In this document: positions 25,134-33,669 of the stretch, one piece after another
How the letters are laid out: the number at the start of each line of letters is the position of its first letter
How positions within the stretch are numbered: position 1 is the stretch's first letter
From: Bacilli bacterium
GTDB taxonomy: Bacteria > Bacillota_I > Bacilli_A > RF39 > UBA660
Assembly (NCBI GenBank): GCA_017432645.1
Contig: JAFRIU010000017.1
Location: forward strand, 1-52,024
DNA length: 52,024 nt
Direction of reading: 5' to 3'
Notes under the pieces: model-generated
Told to the model about the DNA's origin: nothing
The model's database searches: none
What the model saw: only the letters and a program-made list of their open reading frames with translations
Translations under genes and position numbers: made by a program

Positions 25134-26729
25134 CTATTTCTCATTATATGTATCTGGTAAATCATTTTCAAATAAGGCATATGTTTCTTCTTTTAAACTG
25201 ATTTGTTCAATAAAAGGATATGCTTCTCTAACATCATTAAATACAATTATTTTTTCTTTGTCAAATCCTTTTTCTAATAATCCTTCTTTAATTGGTTTAG
25301 TTTTCTTCTCACCAATTAAGACTACGTAATCAGCTACTTCCTTGATTTGTTCTCCAAATATTTTATTATATTCTTCTTCTTTTTCTCCTAATTCAATCAT
25401 TCCTGGAGTAACTACTATTTTTACTCCTGGCATCATTTTTAGTACATCTAAAGCACTTTTTGCTCCTACTGGATTTGAATTATAGGCATCATCTATCATG
25501 TAGAATTTTCCTAATTTTTTTAATTCTAGACGATGTTCTACTGGTTGGACTGTTTTTACAGCTTGAATTAAGTCTTCCATATCAATATCAAATTCTCTTC
25601 CACAAGCAATACCATCCAAAATATTATATACATTGTGCTTTCCTAATAATTTTGTTTCAAAATGATATTTTTTAGAATCATTTTTTAAAACTACATCAAA
25701 AGAAGTTCCTTTGGAAGAACACTTAATGTTTTTCGCAACAACATCTGCTTCTTTATTATCGATTCCTATCCAAATGGTTTTTACTTTGTTTTTTAGGGAA
25801 TAATTTACTTGCTTTGGATCATCTCCATTTAAAATAGCAAATCCATTTTTTGGTAAAGATTCAATTAATTCAAATTTCCCTTCAATGATATTTTGTTCAC
25901 TACCAAAGCTTTCTAAATGTGCTGTTCCTATCGTTGTTAAAATACCATATTGAGGATGAACTAACTTACACAATCCTTTGATTTCTCCTTTTACATAGGC
26001 ACCCATTTCTGCAATAAAAATATTAGTAAATTTATCCATATAATTATTTACTGTCATGATTAATCCATTATATGTATTTAAATTTTTAGGTGTGGGTAAA
26101 GTATTATACTTGCAGCTTAAAATAGCACTTAAAATATTTTTACTACTCGTCTTTCCATAACTACCAGTAATTCCAATGATTTTTAGGCCATTCATTTCCT
26201 TTAATTTCTTTTGTGCTTTGTTTTTATAATGTAGATAGACACATTTTTCAATAGGAGTATTGATGATCATAGCAATCCATACGATAAAGCAGTTGAAATA
26301 TGTCATTCCACTATAAATAAGAATTAAAATCCATCTATTTTGATAGAAGAAAATAATAGGAATTATGAATAGAATCATAATGGTTACTATTAATCTTTTG
26401 ATACGTGCTGTATACACAAGTTTTTTCTTGTTTTGATCTAAAGCCATTTTCTTCTTCATTCTTAACCCGATTAAGATTAAGAAGAAAAAGATTAGCCATT
26501 GAAGTAAGAGAGAAACAAATTCCAGATTTAGAACATGGAATAGCTCCAATATAGAAATTCCTATTAAGAATAGTTCTAAACCTATGAATAGTTCTTTATT
26601 ACGAAAAATCCACTTAATATAGCGATGATTTTCATCGTATAAGTTTTGTTGTAACATATGCAAAGATCTTTTCGTTTTATAACAATTTGCATATATAAAA
26701 GCTATCATTAATAATACTAGTAATATCAT
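25134..26729 (-). CDS. murF: MurF-like Mur ligase with N-terminal membrane domain
   Basis: 531 residues. It adds D-Ala-D-Ala to UDP-MurNAc-tripeptide. The first about 170 residues form a membrane domain with several hydrophobic helices (residues 1-14, 48-65, 70-88, 112-160), unlike the classical soluble 450-residue MurF. The Mur ligase part holds the P-loop ITGSYGKTSSKN (about 184-195), NTYNGLI, IFIAEMGAYVKGEI, GTAHLESFGS with the Mur-ligase His, GFAILNGDDP, and VEHRLELKKLGKFYMIDDAYNSNP near 393-412. The C-terminal domain follows. The gene order murF-ddl supports MurF over MurE/MurC. AGGAGAG before the ATG. Whether the membrane domain affects catalysis is unknown. Confidence 0.9.
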   Translation of the reverse strand: MILLVLLMIAFIYANCYKTKRSLHMLQQNLYDENHRYIKWIFRNKELFIGLELFLIGISILELFHVLNLEFVSLLLQWLIFFFLILIGLRMKKKMALDQNKKKLVYTARIKRLIVTIMILFIIPIIFFYQNRWILILIYSGMTYFNCFIVWIAMIINTPIEKCVYLHYKNKAQKKLKEMNGLKIIGITGSYGKTSSKNILSAILSCKYNTLPTPKNLNTYNGLIMTVNNYMDKFTNIFIAEMGAYVKGEIKGLCKLVHPQYGILTTIGTAHLESFGSEQNIIEGKFELIESLPKNGFAILNGDDPKQVNYSLKNKVKTIWIGIDNKEADVVAKNIKCSSKGTSFDVVLKNDSKKYHFETKLLGKHNVYNILDGIACGREFDIDMEDLIQAVKTVQPVEHRLELKKLGKFYMIDDAYNSNPVGAKSALDVLKMMPGVKIVVTPGMIELGEKEEEYNKIFGEQIKEVADYVVLIGEKKTKPIKEGLLEKGFDKEKIIVFNDVREAYPFIEQISLKEETYALFENDLPDTYNEK

Positions 26730-26738
26730 ATTTCTCTC

Positions 26739-27458
26739 CTAAATAAATTGATCTAATATAGAAATCACTCTTCCTAGGTTTTCTAGGTAAGCATAATGAG
26801 TACCTGGTAATATAATCAAGGCTGCATCTATCATAATCTTTTCTAATTCTTTTGCTTCTCTTACAGGGGCTTCTGTATCTTGCTCTCCCCATATCAGTAA
26901 AGTGGGTTCCTCGATTTCTCTGGCATATTTTGATAAATCTTCATTTACTACGTTCACAAGAGTTTGTCGCATAATAGGTGTTGCATTTTTATAGTCTCTA
27001 GACCCAATAAATTGTTTCATATATTCCCCTATTTTATCCATTCCTGGTAAGGTTTTTATTCTTTTTAGTACTTTTACATGGAATGGCAATTCTTCTTGAA
27101 ACCGAATACATGGACTACCAAATAATACTAGTTTTTCGATTGGATTTTTAGAGGAATATAGTATCGCTATTCTTCCTCCAAAAGAGTGTCCCATTACAAT
27201 TGGTTTTTTAATTTTTAATTGCTGAACAAATTCTTCTAACATTGCAGAATATTCTTCTATATTCCATGCTTCTTTTGGTTCTTCGCTTTCTCCAAAACCT
27301 GGTAAATCTAGGATTGTAATTCGAAAGCGATTGGAAAAGGCATCTCCTAATGGCTTCATCATTTCTATATTTTGACCCCAGCCATGAAGAAGAATGATGT
27401 CTTTTCCCTCTCCATATTGAACGTAATGAATATTTAATCCTTTTACTGTTATTGTCAT
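26739..27458 (-). CDS. Alpha/beta hydrolase
   Basis: 239 residues. IILLHGWGQN (about residues 20-29) is the oxyanion HG motif; VMGHSFGGRIAIL (about 93-105) holds the nucleophile Ser; GEQDTEAPV (about 190) the Asp; GTHYAYLEN near the C-terminus the His. The full triad suggests an active esterase or hydrolase; the substrate is not evident. AGGGGAAG precedes the ATG. It lies between the unknown 207-residue gene and murF inside the envelope operon, with 9 bases to murF, so a role in cell envelope lipid or amino acid chemistry is possible but not shown. Confidence 0.88.
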   Translation of the reverse strand: MTITVKGLNIHYVQYGEGKDIILLHGWGQNIEMMKPLGDAFSNRFRITILDLPGFGESEEPKEAWNIEEYSAMLEEFVQQLKIKKPIVMGHSFGGRIAILYSSKNPIEKLVLFGSPCIRFQEELPFHVKVLKRIKTLPGMDKIGEYMKQFIGSRDYKNATPIMRQTLVNVVNEDLSKYAREIEEPTLLIWGEQDTEAPVREAKELEKIMIDAALIILPGTHYAYLENLGRVISILDQFI

Positions 27459-27480
27459 ATCTTCCCCTATTTCACTATTA

Positions 27481-28104
27481 TTATTGTAATTCTACTAAAC
27501 TTAATTTTTGATCTTCATGTATAAAAACAAGAGTTGCCTTTCTTTGATATTCTGAAAACTGACTATCTGTATAAGACCATGTTGCATCTACAATATAAGC
27601 TTTTTCATCATTCTTATCTGCATAAGCAAATGCTTCTTGCTTTACACTGGTAATTTCAATATCAGAAACAACAGGTAGAGATTGCTTTCTGTTTTCATAG
27701 ATATTGTTTTCAATGTATTTATAATAAGTATTTTGAGCATTTTGTAAAACGTTTTCTAGTATTCCACTATAAATGAAATCTACTCCTCCGATATCCGTCT
27801 TTGCTGTTTTATCATTTAATGAATAAAAATCATAGATAAACATTTCTGCTATTTTTTTAACATATGCTTCCTCATCTACTTCTTTTTCGTTCAAAATAGT
27901 CTCTAATTCTTTGTACATTTTCTTGTATTCTTTTGTTTTATTTTCTTTTAGAGAATAGCCATATTTTTCCATTTGATGAATGACCTTTACTTCTTCTGCT
28001 TCAGGAGCTGGTTTATATTTTTGATAGAATAGATATCCTACTAATCCTAAAACAATTAATAGAAGGAAAAATAGAATCATCTTAAACTTCTTTTTTAATT
28101 TCAT
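27481..28104 (-). CDS. Membrane-anchored protein of unknown function in the envelope operon
   Basis: 207 residues. No family recognised. An N-terminal basic stretch and a helix (MILFFLLLIVLGLVGYLFYQ, about residues 9-28) give a single-pass anchor; the remaining about 175 residues would be outside, with alternating Lys/Glu and a predicted alpha then beta pattern (VDATWSY, ATLVFIHEDQKLSLVEL). It starts 1 base after the LtaS-like stop with GGAGGAG before the ATG, so it is tightly coupled to it. It may be an accessory factor for anionic polymer synthesis; this is inference from position. Confidence 0.7.
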   Translation of the reverse strand: MKLKKKFKMILFFLLLIVLGLVGYLFYQKYKPAPEAEEVKVIHQMEKYGYSLKENKTKEYKKMYKELETILNEKEVDEEAYVKKIAEMFIYDFYSLNDKTAKTDIGGVDFIYSGILENVLQNAQNTYYKYIENNIYENRKQSLPVVSDIEITSVKQEAFAYADKNDEKAYIVDATWSYTDSQFSEYQRKATLVFIHEDQKLSLVELQ

Positions 28105-28105
28105 C

Positions 28106-30178
28106 TTAAGACTCCTCCTTTTCTGTATTCTTTTCTTTGTTTAACAAATCAAATACAATCATATCATTTGAAACATCTAGTAGATGGTTCGTATATTCTG
28201 TATTTGCATTAATCTCATCTTCTGTAATTTCTTCTTCTGTTAGTGGCAAATATGCCACTTTTTGACTATTATAATATAATTTATTGTTGATCCAGTTTCC
28301 ATTAGGGAAAACAACGATATTATTTTCTTTGATGTTATAAATATCATGTCCTAAAGCATAAGGATTATAGAATCCTAGCATATTTCCTAATGTTGGCACA
28401 ACATCATACATTCCCATAACGTTATTATTTTCAAAATTTAATTTTGTGCCATTCATATCTTTCGTCCAAATGATAAAAGGAACTTTTCTTCCTAATTCAT
28501 ATTGATAGGAATCATATTCTTTGTAATTTGGATCTTCTTTGTCTAGAACATCATTCGTTTCTTTATCATAGTTGTATAGTAAGTTGTACTCTTTTCTTGG
28601 TAATCTAGCATCATGATCTCCATATAAAACAAGAACGGTATTTTCTAGTAAGCCTGCTTCATCTAAGCCTTGTATAAATTCTCCTAAGGCTTCATCGGCA
28701 TAATGTACAGATTTGAAATAGTTGCCTAATTTCGTTCCCTCCATATATGGGTAAGTAATCTCTTCTTCTTGACCTTCTTCATTTGTTACCATTTCCTTAA
28801 TATCGACAGGAAACTCTCCATATTTTTCTACTTCAGAAAAAGGAGTATGATTGGAAAGCATGATTAATAAGCCATACCATTTCTCATGATTTTCATTAAT
28901 CTCTTTCATTTTTTCAATGGATTGGTTAAAGAATTCTTTGTCTGATAATCCTAATCCAATGGTATTTTCTTTTGTTACTTCATAATCTTTTTTACTATAA
29001 AATCTATCATATCCTAAGTTTTTATGCATAGCTCTTCTATTCCAGAAATCAGCATTATTAGCATGCATACTAAAGGTGTAGTATCCTTTTTCTTTTAATA
29101 GAGATGGAATTCCAATATAGGTCTTGTCTGAATAAGATACAAATGCCGTACCACTTTTCGTAGGCATCAAAGAAGTATTAAATGTTAATTCCGAGTCGCT
29201 ACTAGTTCCTACACTTACTTGGGAATAGAAATTAGAGAAGAACATTCCTTCTTTTGATAAGCGATTTAGGTTTGGAACTACTTCTTTTCCATTAAAAGTC
29301 AAACCAATGGTATTGGTCATCATACTTTCAGCATGAATTACAATTACGTTTTTTCCTTCAAAAATATTGGTATATTCATTGGTTTCTTGTGTCTGTGGTA
29401 ATTCTGCAAAATAATCATTAAAACCTTTTTTGGCTTTATCATATCCAAACATAGAATTGATTCTTGGTTGTAGGGAAACAAAAACATCATTTGCTTGGTA
29501 AATGTAAATACCAAAACGCATTACAATATACTCTTTATTCCATTGTTTTAAAAATCTCGAAATGTCTAGTGAAGATAAAGAAGTAATAAATATCGTAAAC
29601 AATAAAGCAGAAACTACTAGAGAACGAAAAGCCATTCTCTTTCTATCTGACTTTAATTCTATCTTTTTCGAATAATTCTTTTTTACACTTTTTGCATAAA
29701 CAAAGAATAATGTGATTGGTGCGATTAAATAAATTACATCTTTAGGTTGTAGAACATTTTCTACTACCGCATCTCCAACATCTCCAATGTACTGCGTAAG
29801 AGATAACATAGAAATGGATGCAAAAGATGTATAGAATGTATAATAGACAGAGTTAATAATACAAATAGCTGTTAAAAAGATACAAAATCCCATATAGTAT
29901 GCAAAACGGTTCTTTGGTTTTAAAAGATATCCAAAAGAGGCAATTAAGGTAGCAACAAACGTGTCAGCTAAAAGAGCTTTCCAAGATAAATAGTTTTCAA
30001 CAGAATGCATACAAAGAAAGCGTAATAAAGTTGCATCTAATACAGATACTGCTATAAACACCAAAAAAAGTTGATTCTCTTTTATATATTCTTGAATCAA
30101 ATGCTCTTTTTTTGCTTTTTTAATTTTTCTCGAAATATTCATTTTCAATTTATAGAAAAAATTCTTTACTATTTTCAT
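28106..30178 (-). CDS. Lipoteichoic acid synthase-like (sulfatase-fold) membrane enzyme
   Basis: 690 residues. LtaS-type enzymes polymerise glycerol phosphate from phosphatidylglycerol outside the membrane. Five membrane helices occupy about residues 30-210 and an extracellular sulfatase-fold domain follows. The active site is readable: VIVIHAESMMTN (about 280-291, metal-binding Glu), GTSSDSELTFN (about 323-333, nucleophile Thr), HANNADFWNRRAM and VLYGDHDARL (about 520, Asp-His). ATG 30176-30178 is chosen because GAGGT lies 7 bases before it; the TTG two codons upstream would leave almost no spacing. It is first in a five-gene operon with a near-perfect promoter. LTA or another phosphoglycerol polymer is likely; the exact product is not proven. 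Confidence 0.88.
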   Translation of the reverse strand: MKIVKNFFYKLKMNISRKIKKAKKEHLIQEYIKENQLFLVFIAVSVLDATLLRFLCMHSVENYLSWKALLADTFVATLIASFGYLLKPKNRFAYYMGFCIFLTAICIINSVYYTFYTSFASISMLSLTQYIGDVGDAVVENVLQPKDVIYLIAPITLFFVYAKSVKKNYSKKIELKSDRKRMAFRSLVVSALLFTIFITSLSSLDISRFLKQWNKEYIVMRFGIYIYQANDVFVSLQPRINSMFGYDKAKKGFNDYFAELPQTQETNEYTNIFEGKNVIVIHAESMMTNTIGLTFNGKEVVPNLNRLSKEGMFFSNFYSQVSVGTSSDSELTFNTSLMPTKSGTAFVSYSDKTYIGIPSLLKEKGYYTFSMHANNADFWNRRAMHKNLGYDRFYSKKDYEVTKENTIGLGLSDKEFFNQSIEKMKEINENHEKWYGLLIMLSNHTPFSEVEKYGEFPVDIKEMVTNEEGQEEEITYPYMEGTKLGNYFKSVHYADEALGEFIQGLDEAGLLENTVLVLYGDHDARLPRKEYNLLYNYDKETNDVLDKEDPNYKEYDSYQYELGRKVPFIIWTKDMNGTKLNFENNNVMGMYDVVPTLGNMLGFYNPYALGHDIYNIKENNIVVFPNGNWINNKLYYNSQKVAYLPLTEEEITEDEINANTEYTNHLLDVSNDMIVFDLLNKEKNTEKEES

Positions 30179-30197
30179 ACACAATACCTCATTGTTT

Positions 30198-30226
30198 ATT
30201 ATATCATTCTATCTCTTATTTTTCAA
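30198..30226 (-). promoter_or_regulatory. Promoter of the ltaS-murF-ddl operon
   Basis: On minus: TTGAAA (30221-30226), 17-base spacer, perfect TATAAT (30198-30203). Confidence 0.82.
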
Positions 30227-30257
30227 TTCACTTTGTTCAACTATTTTCTACCTATTA

Positions 30258-30286
30258 CAAAAAACATCTTGGTGTTTTACCAAGAT
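30258..30286 (-). terminator. Terminator after yihY
   Basis: 8-bp stem ATCTTGGT/ACCAAGAT (30279-30286 with 30266-30273), 5-base loop, then GTTTTTT on minus. The yihY TAA stop (30277-30279) sits in the loop. Confidence 0.86.
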
Positions 30287-31113
30287 ATTTCTTTTTCTCT
30301 TTCTTCTTTTGTTCGATAGTCATTCGCATTAATAATCATACCAAATACATAAATATAAGATAAGAAATAAAGCCAAATCATCATAATTAGAATATTGGAA
30401 ATACTACCGTAGAAAACATTATAGGACGCAAAATGCTCTACATAAAAGGCATATATTTCTGTTGTAAGAATCCAACCGATTGTTGTAAAAACAGAACCTT
30501 TATTCGTGGTATTAGATGGAATTTCTTGATCTGGCGAAATCACATACATAATTTTGATATTCAAAAAAAGCATGAGAATGATAAATGGGTATTTCAAGAA
30601 TATCATTAAGTGTTGAATCGTACTTGAAATTAGTCCCTCCCCACTTACTTCTTTTAGAATGTTAAATAAAGTCGTTCCAAAAACAGATACAATTAAAAGT
30701 AAAATAAACAATCCTAAAAGGATGAATGTCATAAAGATAGCTTTAATTCTTCTACTTAGAATTCCGTTTGGAGTTACTTTATAAATTTCATTCGAAGCAT
30801 TAATCATAGAATGTGCCCCATTTGAAGCTAACAAAATAGCTGAGAAATAAAACACAATCATATTAAAATTAATTCCCTGTCCTTGGGTTATACTATTTAA
30901 AATGTTAACAACTTCTAGTGGCACATGAGCTAAAATGGCTGACTTCATTGCTTCTGTTGATATTGATAAGGCCGCTGCTAATGTTGTAATAAGTGCCACT
31001 AAAGGAATAATAGTCATGAACAAATAAAAAGCAAGATGTGCTGGTAATATTCTCATCTCTGGTTTTAACAATATCTTGAATATTTTATCCACAACGTCTC
31101 TTGCTTTTTTCAT
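30277..31113 (-). CDS. YihY/BrkB-family inner membrane protein
   Basis: 278 residues, six or more hydrophobic segments: AHLAFYLFMTIIPLVALI (about residues 21-38), INFNMIVFYFSAILLAS, FMTFILLGLFILLLIVSVF, FLKYPFIILMLFLNI, TIGWILTTEIYAFYVEHF and ILIMMIWLYFLSYIYVFGM. ASNGAHSMINASNEIY is the family's conserved inter-helix loop. The family is named for ribonuclease BN but has no shown nuclease activity; function is unclear. The terminator overlaps its stop. It ends the unknown-GGDEF-YihY operon; no functional link among these is evident. Confidence 0.9.
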   Translation of the reverse strand: MKKARDVVDKIFKILLKPEMRILPAHLAFYLFMTIIPLVALITTLAAALSISTEAMKSAILAHVPLEVVNILNSITQGQGINFNMIVFYFSAILLASNGAHSMINASNEIYKVTPNGILSRRIKAIFMTFILLGLFILLLIVSVFGTTLFNILKEVSGEGLISSTIQHLMIFLKYPFIILMLFLNIKIMYVISPDQEIPSNTTNKGSVFTTIGWILTTEIYAFYVEHFASYNVFYGSISNILIMMIWLYFLSYIYVFGMIINANDYRTKEEREKEISW

Positions 31114-31121
31114 TTTTTCTC

Positions 31122-33164
31122 CTACACTTTATATTCTTCTTTGTCTGAAATCATTTCCAAAGTTGCTTCATTGATAGCATCATCTAATGTTTTGATTTCA
31201 TCTGTAATCATACTATAGCCGACTGCTCCTCCAAATTCATGTGGAAGATTTTTCATCTCTTTTGATATCTTCTTTACATAGGTATCTACTTGTCTATCAC
31301 TATATCCAATTAGATAAATTAAGAATTCATTTCCATCGGTTCTTATAATTTCACTGTTTTCTAATTGTGTATTGACAAGAATTCCTGCTGCTTTGATGAT
31401 TAATTGATCTCCTTCTTCGTGTCCATAATTATCATTTACATATTTTACATTGTTTAAATCTACAATGACAATTGCCTGTGGGAATACTGTACAATCTTCC
31501 CATTCTTTCATCTTAGCATTTAGATAATTTCTGTTCTTTAATGAAGTTAACATATCGGTATATTTATGGCGATCTTGTATCTTAATCTTTTTGATTTTCT
31601 TTTTATATTTAAAGATTAAATAGAATAATCCAAATAAAACAAGTGGTGTAAATACCATAGCTAAAACAATTCCATAGACTTCTTCTAATGTAGAATCTTC
31701 TAAAATAGAAGCTTTTAAGCTTTCAATACCAGAATTTCTATAATTGTAGTATGAATTAGTATTGATAATATAATTGAATAAGTCATAGAATGCTTCATTT
31801 GTATTCTTTACCATAAATTTATAATCATTCATCATGGTATCTTGATATAAAAGTTTTAAGTTCTTGAATTCACTATTTTGGTAGTATGTATAAACTTCTT
31901 TATCTACTACAATGATTTTTCCTTTTGATTTTTTTACTAAGGAATGAATGTTTTTATACTCTGTGATGTTTGCTCTAGAATTATTTGAAAAATAACTATG
32001 TAGAGCATCACCCTTTAACATAGCAATATTCTTTCCTTTTAGACTTTCAAAGGAATTGACAATAAAATTATCTTCTTGTCTTCCTAAAATAACGTAGTCT
32101 TCAATAAAGGTAGAAACCGTTGCTAAGTATTGACTATTATTGTAATTATAATAGTCGAAGTATAAATCTACTTCTCCCTTTTCAATTGCTTTTTCAAGGG
32201 CTTGTTTACTATCATACTTTTTGTATTTAAAATTAATATCTGCTAATCTGGAAATTCGATTAACATATTCTCCTGCAATACCGGCTACTTTTCCATGATT
32301 TGTTACTTCATAAGGAGCATTTTCTACGTAACCATAGGTATAGTTTTTAGAAATTAGTGAAGCCTTCGTTTTTCCATCTAATTTATTCTTTTCTAGGTAA
32401 TAATTTAAATATGCTTCATTGTACTCTTCAACGTAATTTAGTTGTCTCCATTTATTATAATACTTGGTTATAATGGTATTTAACTTTTTGTTTTTATCAC
32501 TTAATGTCAAAACAATTTGTTTTCTCATTTCTGTAAAATAGTAGTTGATAAAGTATTTATTTTTTTCAATTGTATAATCTAAATACATAATATTTGGAAC
32601 AACAATCATATTGACTTCTCCACGATCTAGTGCAGCATACAAATTAGTTATATTGTCATAGTATTTATAAGAAAGATTTATTCCACTCTTTAGGTAGAAA
32701 CTAACTTCATCTTTATCACTTTCTAATGTACCGAAAACGATGTTTTTCATATCACTGATATGATTGATTCTTTGATAGGTTTTTCCCACCGCAACATAAT
32801 TATCATAAAATAGTAGTAAATCTTTCTTCGTCAATTTTTCGGAGTTTCCCAAAATACTAATACGATACTCATCTGTTTTAGGCGTAGAAGTTTTTAAATA
32901 TGGAATCTTATTGAAATCAATTCCTATTTTCTCTTCAAAATCTTTAATAAAGTGAAAGATTACTCCTTCTCCATTTACTCCATAAAGAGGATAGTCATTG
33001 ACTACTTCAAAATCATATGATTGATCTTTATGATTTTCTACCCAACGTTTTTCAGAAACTGTTAAAGTGGTTGTCTGATCTTCCTTATTGTAATATTTAT
33101 AAACGAAGAAAAAAACAACAGCGGCAATGATGATTGGAATAATAAAAATAAGTTTCTTTTTCAT
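31122..33164 (-). CDS. Membrane receptor with SBP3-like sensor and GGDEF domain (variant signature)
   Basis: 680 residues. An N-terminal helix (residues 4-21), then an extracellular region of about 470 residues with two solute-binding-like parts (about 35-260 and 265-495), a second membrane helix (about 503-525), and a C-terminal GGDEF domain (about 540-680). The GGDEF substrate region is normal up to DLNNVKYVNDNYGHEEGD, but the signature, usually GG[DE]EF, reads DGNEF (in RTDGNEFLIYL). The active-site Asp of VDLNNVK is kept. It may still make c-di-GMP, or act as a GTP or c-di-GMP sensor. GGAGAG precedes the ATG. Between a small membrane protein and YihY. Confidence 0.85.
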   Translation of the reverse strand: MKKKLIFIIPIIIAAVVFFFVYKYYNKEDQTTTLTVSEKRWVENHKDQSYDFEVVNDYPLYGVNGEGVIFHFIKDFEEKIGIDFNKIPYLKTSTPKTDEYRISILGNSEKLTKKDLLLFYDNYVAVGKTYQRINHISDMKNIVFGTLESDKDEVSFYLKSGINLSYKYYDNITNLYAALDRGEVNMIVVPNIMYLDYTIEKNKYFINYYFTEMRKQIVLTLSDKNKKLNTIITKYYNKWRQLNYVEEYNEAYLNYYLEKNKLDGKTKASLISKNYTYGYVENAPYEVTNHGKVAGIAGEYVNRISRLADINFKYKKYDSKQALEKAIEKGEVDLYFDYYNYNNSQYLATVSTFIEDYVILGRQEDNFIVNSFESLKGKNIAMLKGDALHSYFSNNSRANITEYKNIHSLVKKSKGKIIVVDKEVYTYYQNSEFKNLKLLYQDTMMNDYKFMVKNTNEAFYDLFNYIINTNSYYNYRNSGIESLKASILEDSTLEEVYGIVLAMVFTPLVLFGLFYLIFKYKKKIKKIKIQDRHKYTDMLTSLKNRNYLNAKMKEWEDCTVFPQAIVIVDLNNVKYVNDNYGHEEGDQLIIKAAGILVNTQLENSEIIRTDGNEFLIYLIGYSDRQVDTYVKKISKEMKNLPHEFGGAVGYSMITDEIKTLDDAINEATLEMISDKEEYKV

Positions 33165-33165
33165 A

Positions 33166-33621
33166 TTAACTCTCCGCCCTATCGTAAGTCCAACTGATGC
33201 TTTCTTTATTATGATGTTTATAACCTATAATTGGAAACTGTTTACTTTCTGATTTGCTTTCGATGATAATCTGAATATCATAGTAAGCTTTTTCCTTGTC
33301 AGAAAAATACTCTAGTGTTTTATTTCCTAATTCCTTAGCGGCCTCTAAAGTGGTTCCTTCTTTTACCGTCATACTGATATTGATAATTCTTCCTTGTAGG
33401 CGGATAGCAAAGGAAGCAGTTTCTTCTTTAAACGCGTTCTTTATTTTTTTCTTTACTTCTGCAGTGATAGGAACCTCTTTTATTTTAGAAAGTCTTGTTC
33501 CATAAATTGCTTCTGTATCACTAGAAAAAAAGAATTCTTTGGCTATCATAGCTCCTAAAACGAGCAAAATAAGAATGATAGCTAACCAAATTACTGTTTT
33601 ATGTTTCCTAAAAAATTTCAT
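33166..33621 (-). CDS. Small single-pass membrane protein of unknown function
   Basis: 151 residues from the ATG at 33619-33621, where AGGATG sits 7 bases before it; the longer frame starts inside the -10 of the promoter. No family recognised. N-terminal basic residues and a helix (VIWLAIILILLVLGAMIA, about residues 9-26), then a soluble domain with IRLQGRIINISMTVKEG and YYDIQIIIESKSESKQ strands. First in the operon with the GGDEF receptor (1 base apart) and yihY. Function unknown. Confidence 0.72.
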   Translation of the reverse strand: MKFFRKHKTVIWLAIILILLVLGAMIAKEFFFSSDTEAIYGTRLSKIKEVPITAEVKKKIKNAFKEETASFAIRLQGRIINISMTVKEGTTLEAAKELGNKTLEYFSDKEKAYYDIQIIIESKSESKQFPIIGYKHHNKESISWTYDRAES

Positions 33622-33639
33622 ATTTTCACATCCTAATTC

Positions 33640-33668
33640 ATTATACACTAAGTATATGTTATTTTCAA
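33640..33668 (-). promoter_or_regulatory. Promoter between gatB and the small membrane protein
   Basis: On minus: TTGAAA (33663-33668), 17-base spacer, TATAAT (33640-33645), immediately after the gatB stop at 33670-33672. It also argues that the downstream ATG is the true start of the next gene. Confidence 0.8.
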
Positions 33669-33669
33669 C

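Noticed and set aside
26677-26892. 71-codon frame spanning the murF/hydrolase junction
   Set aside because: Overlaps both genes in another frame, with no start signal; composition is not that of a real protein.
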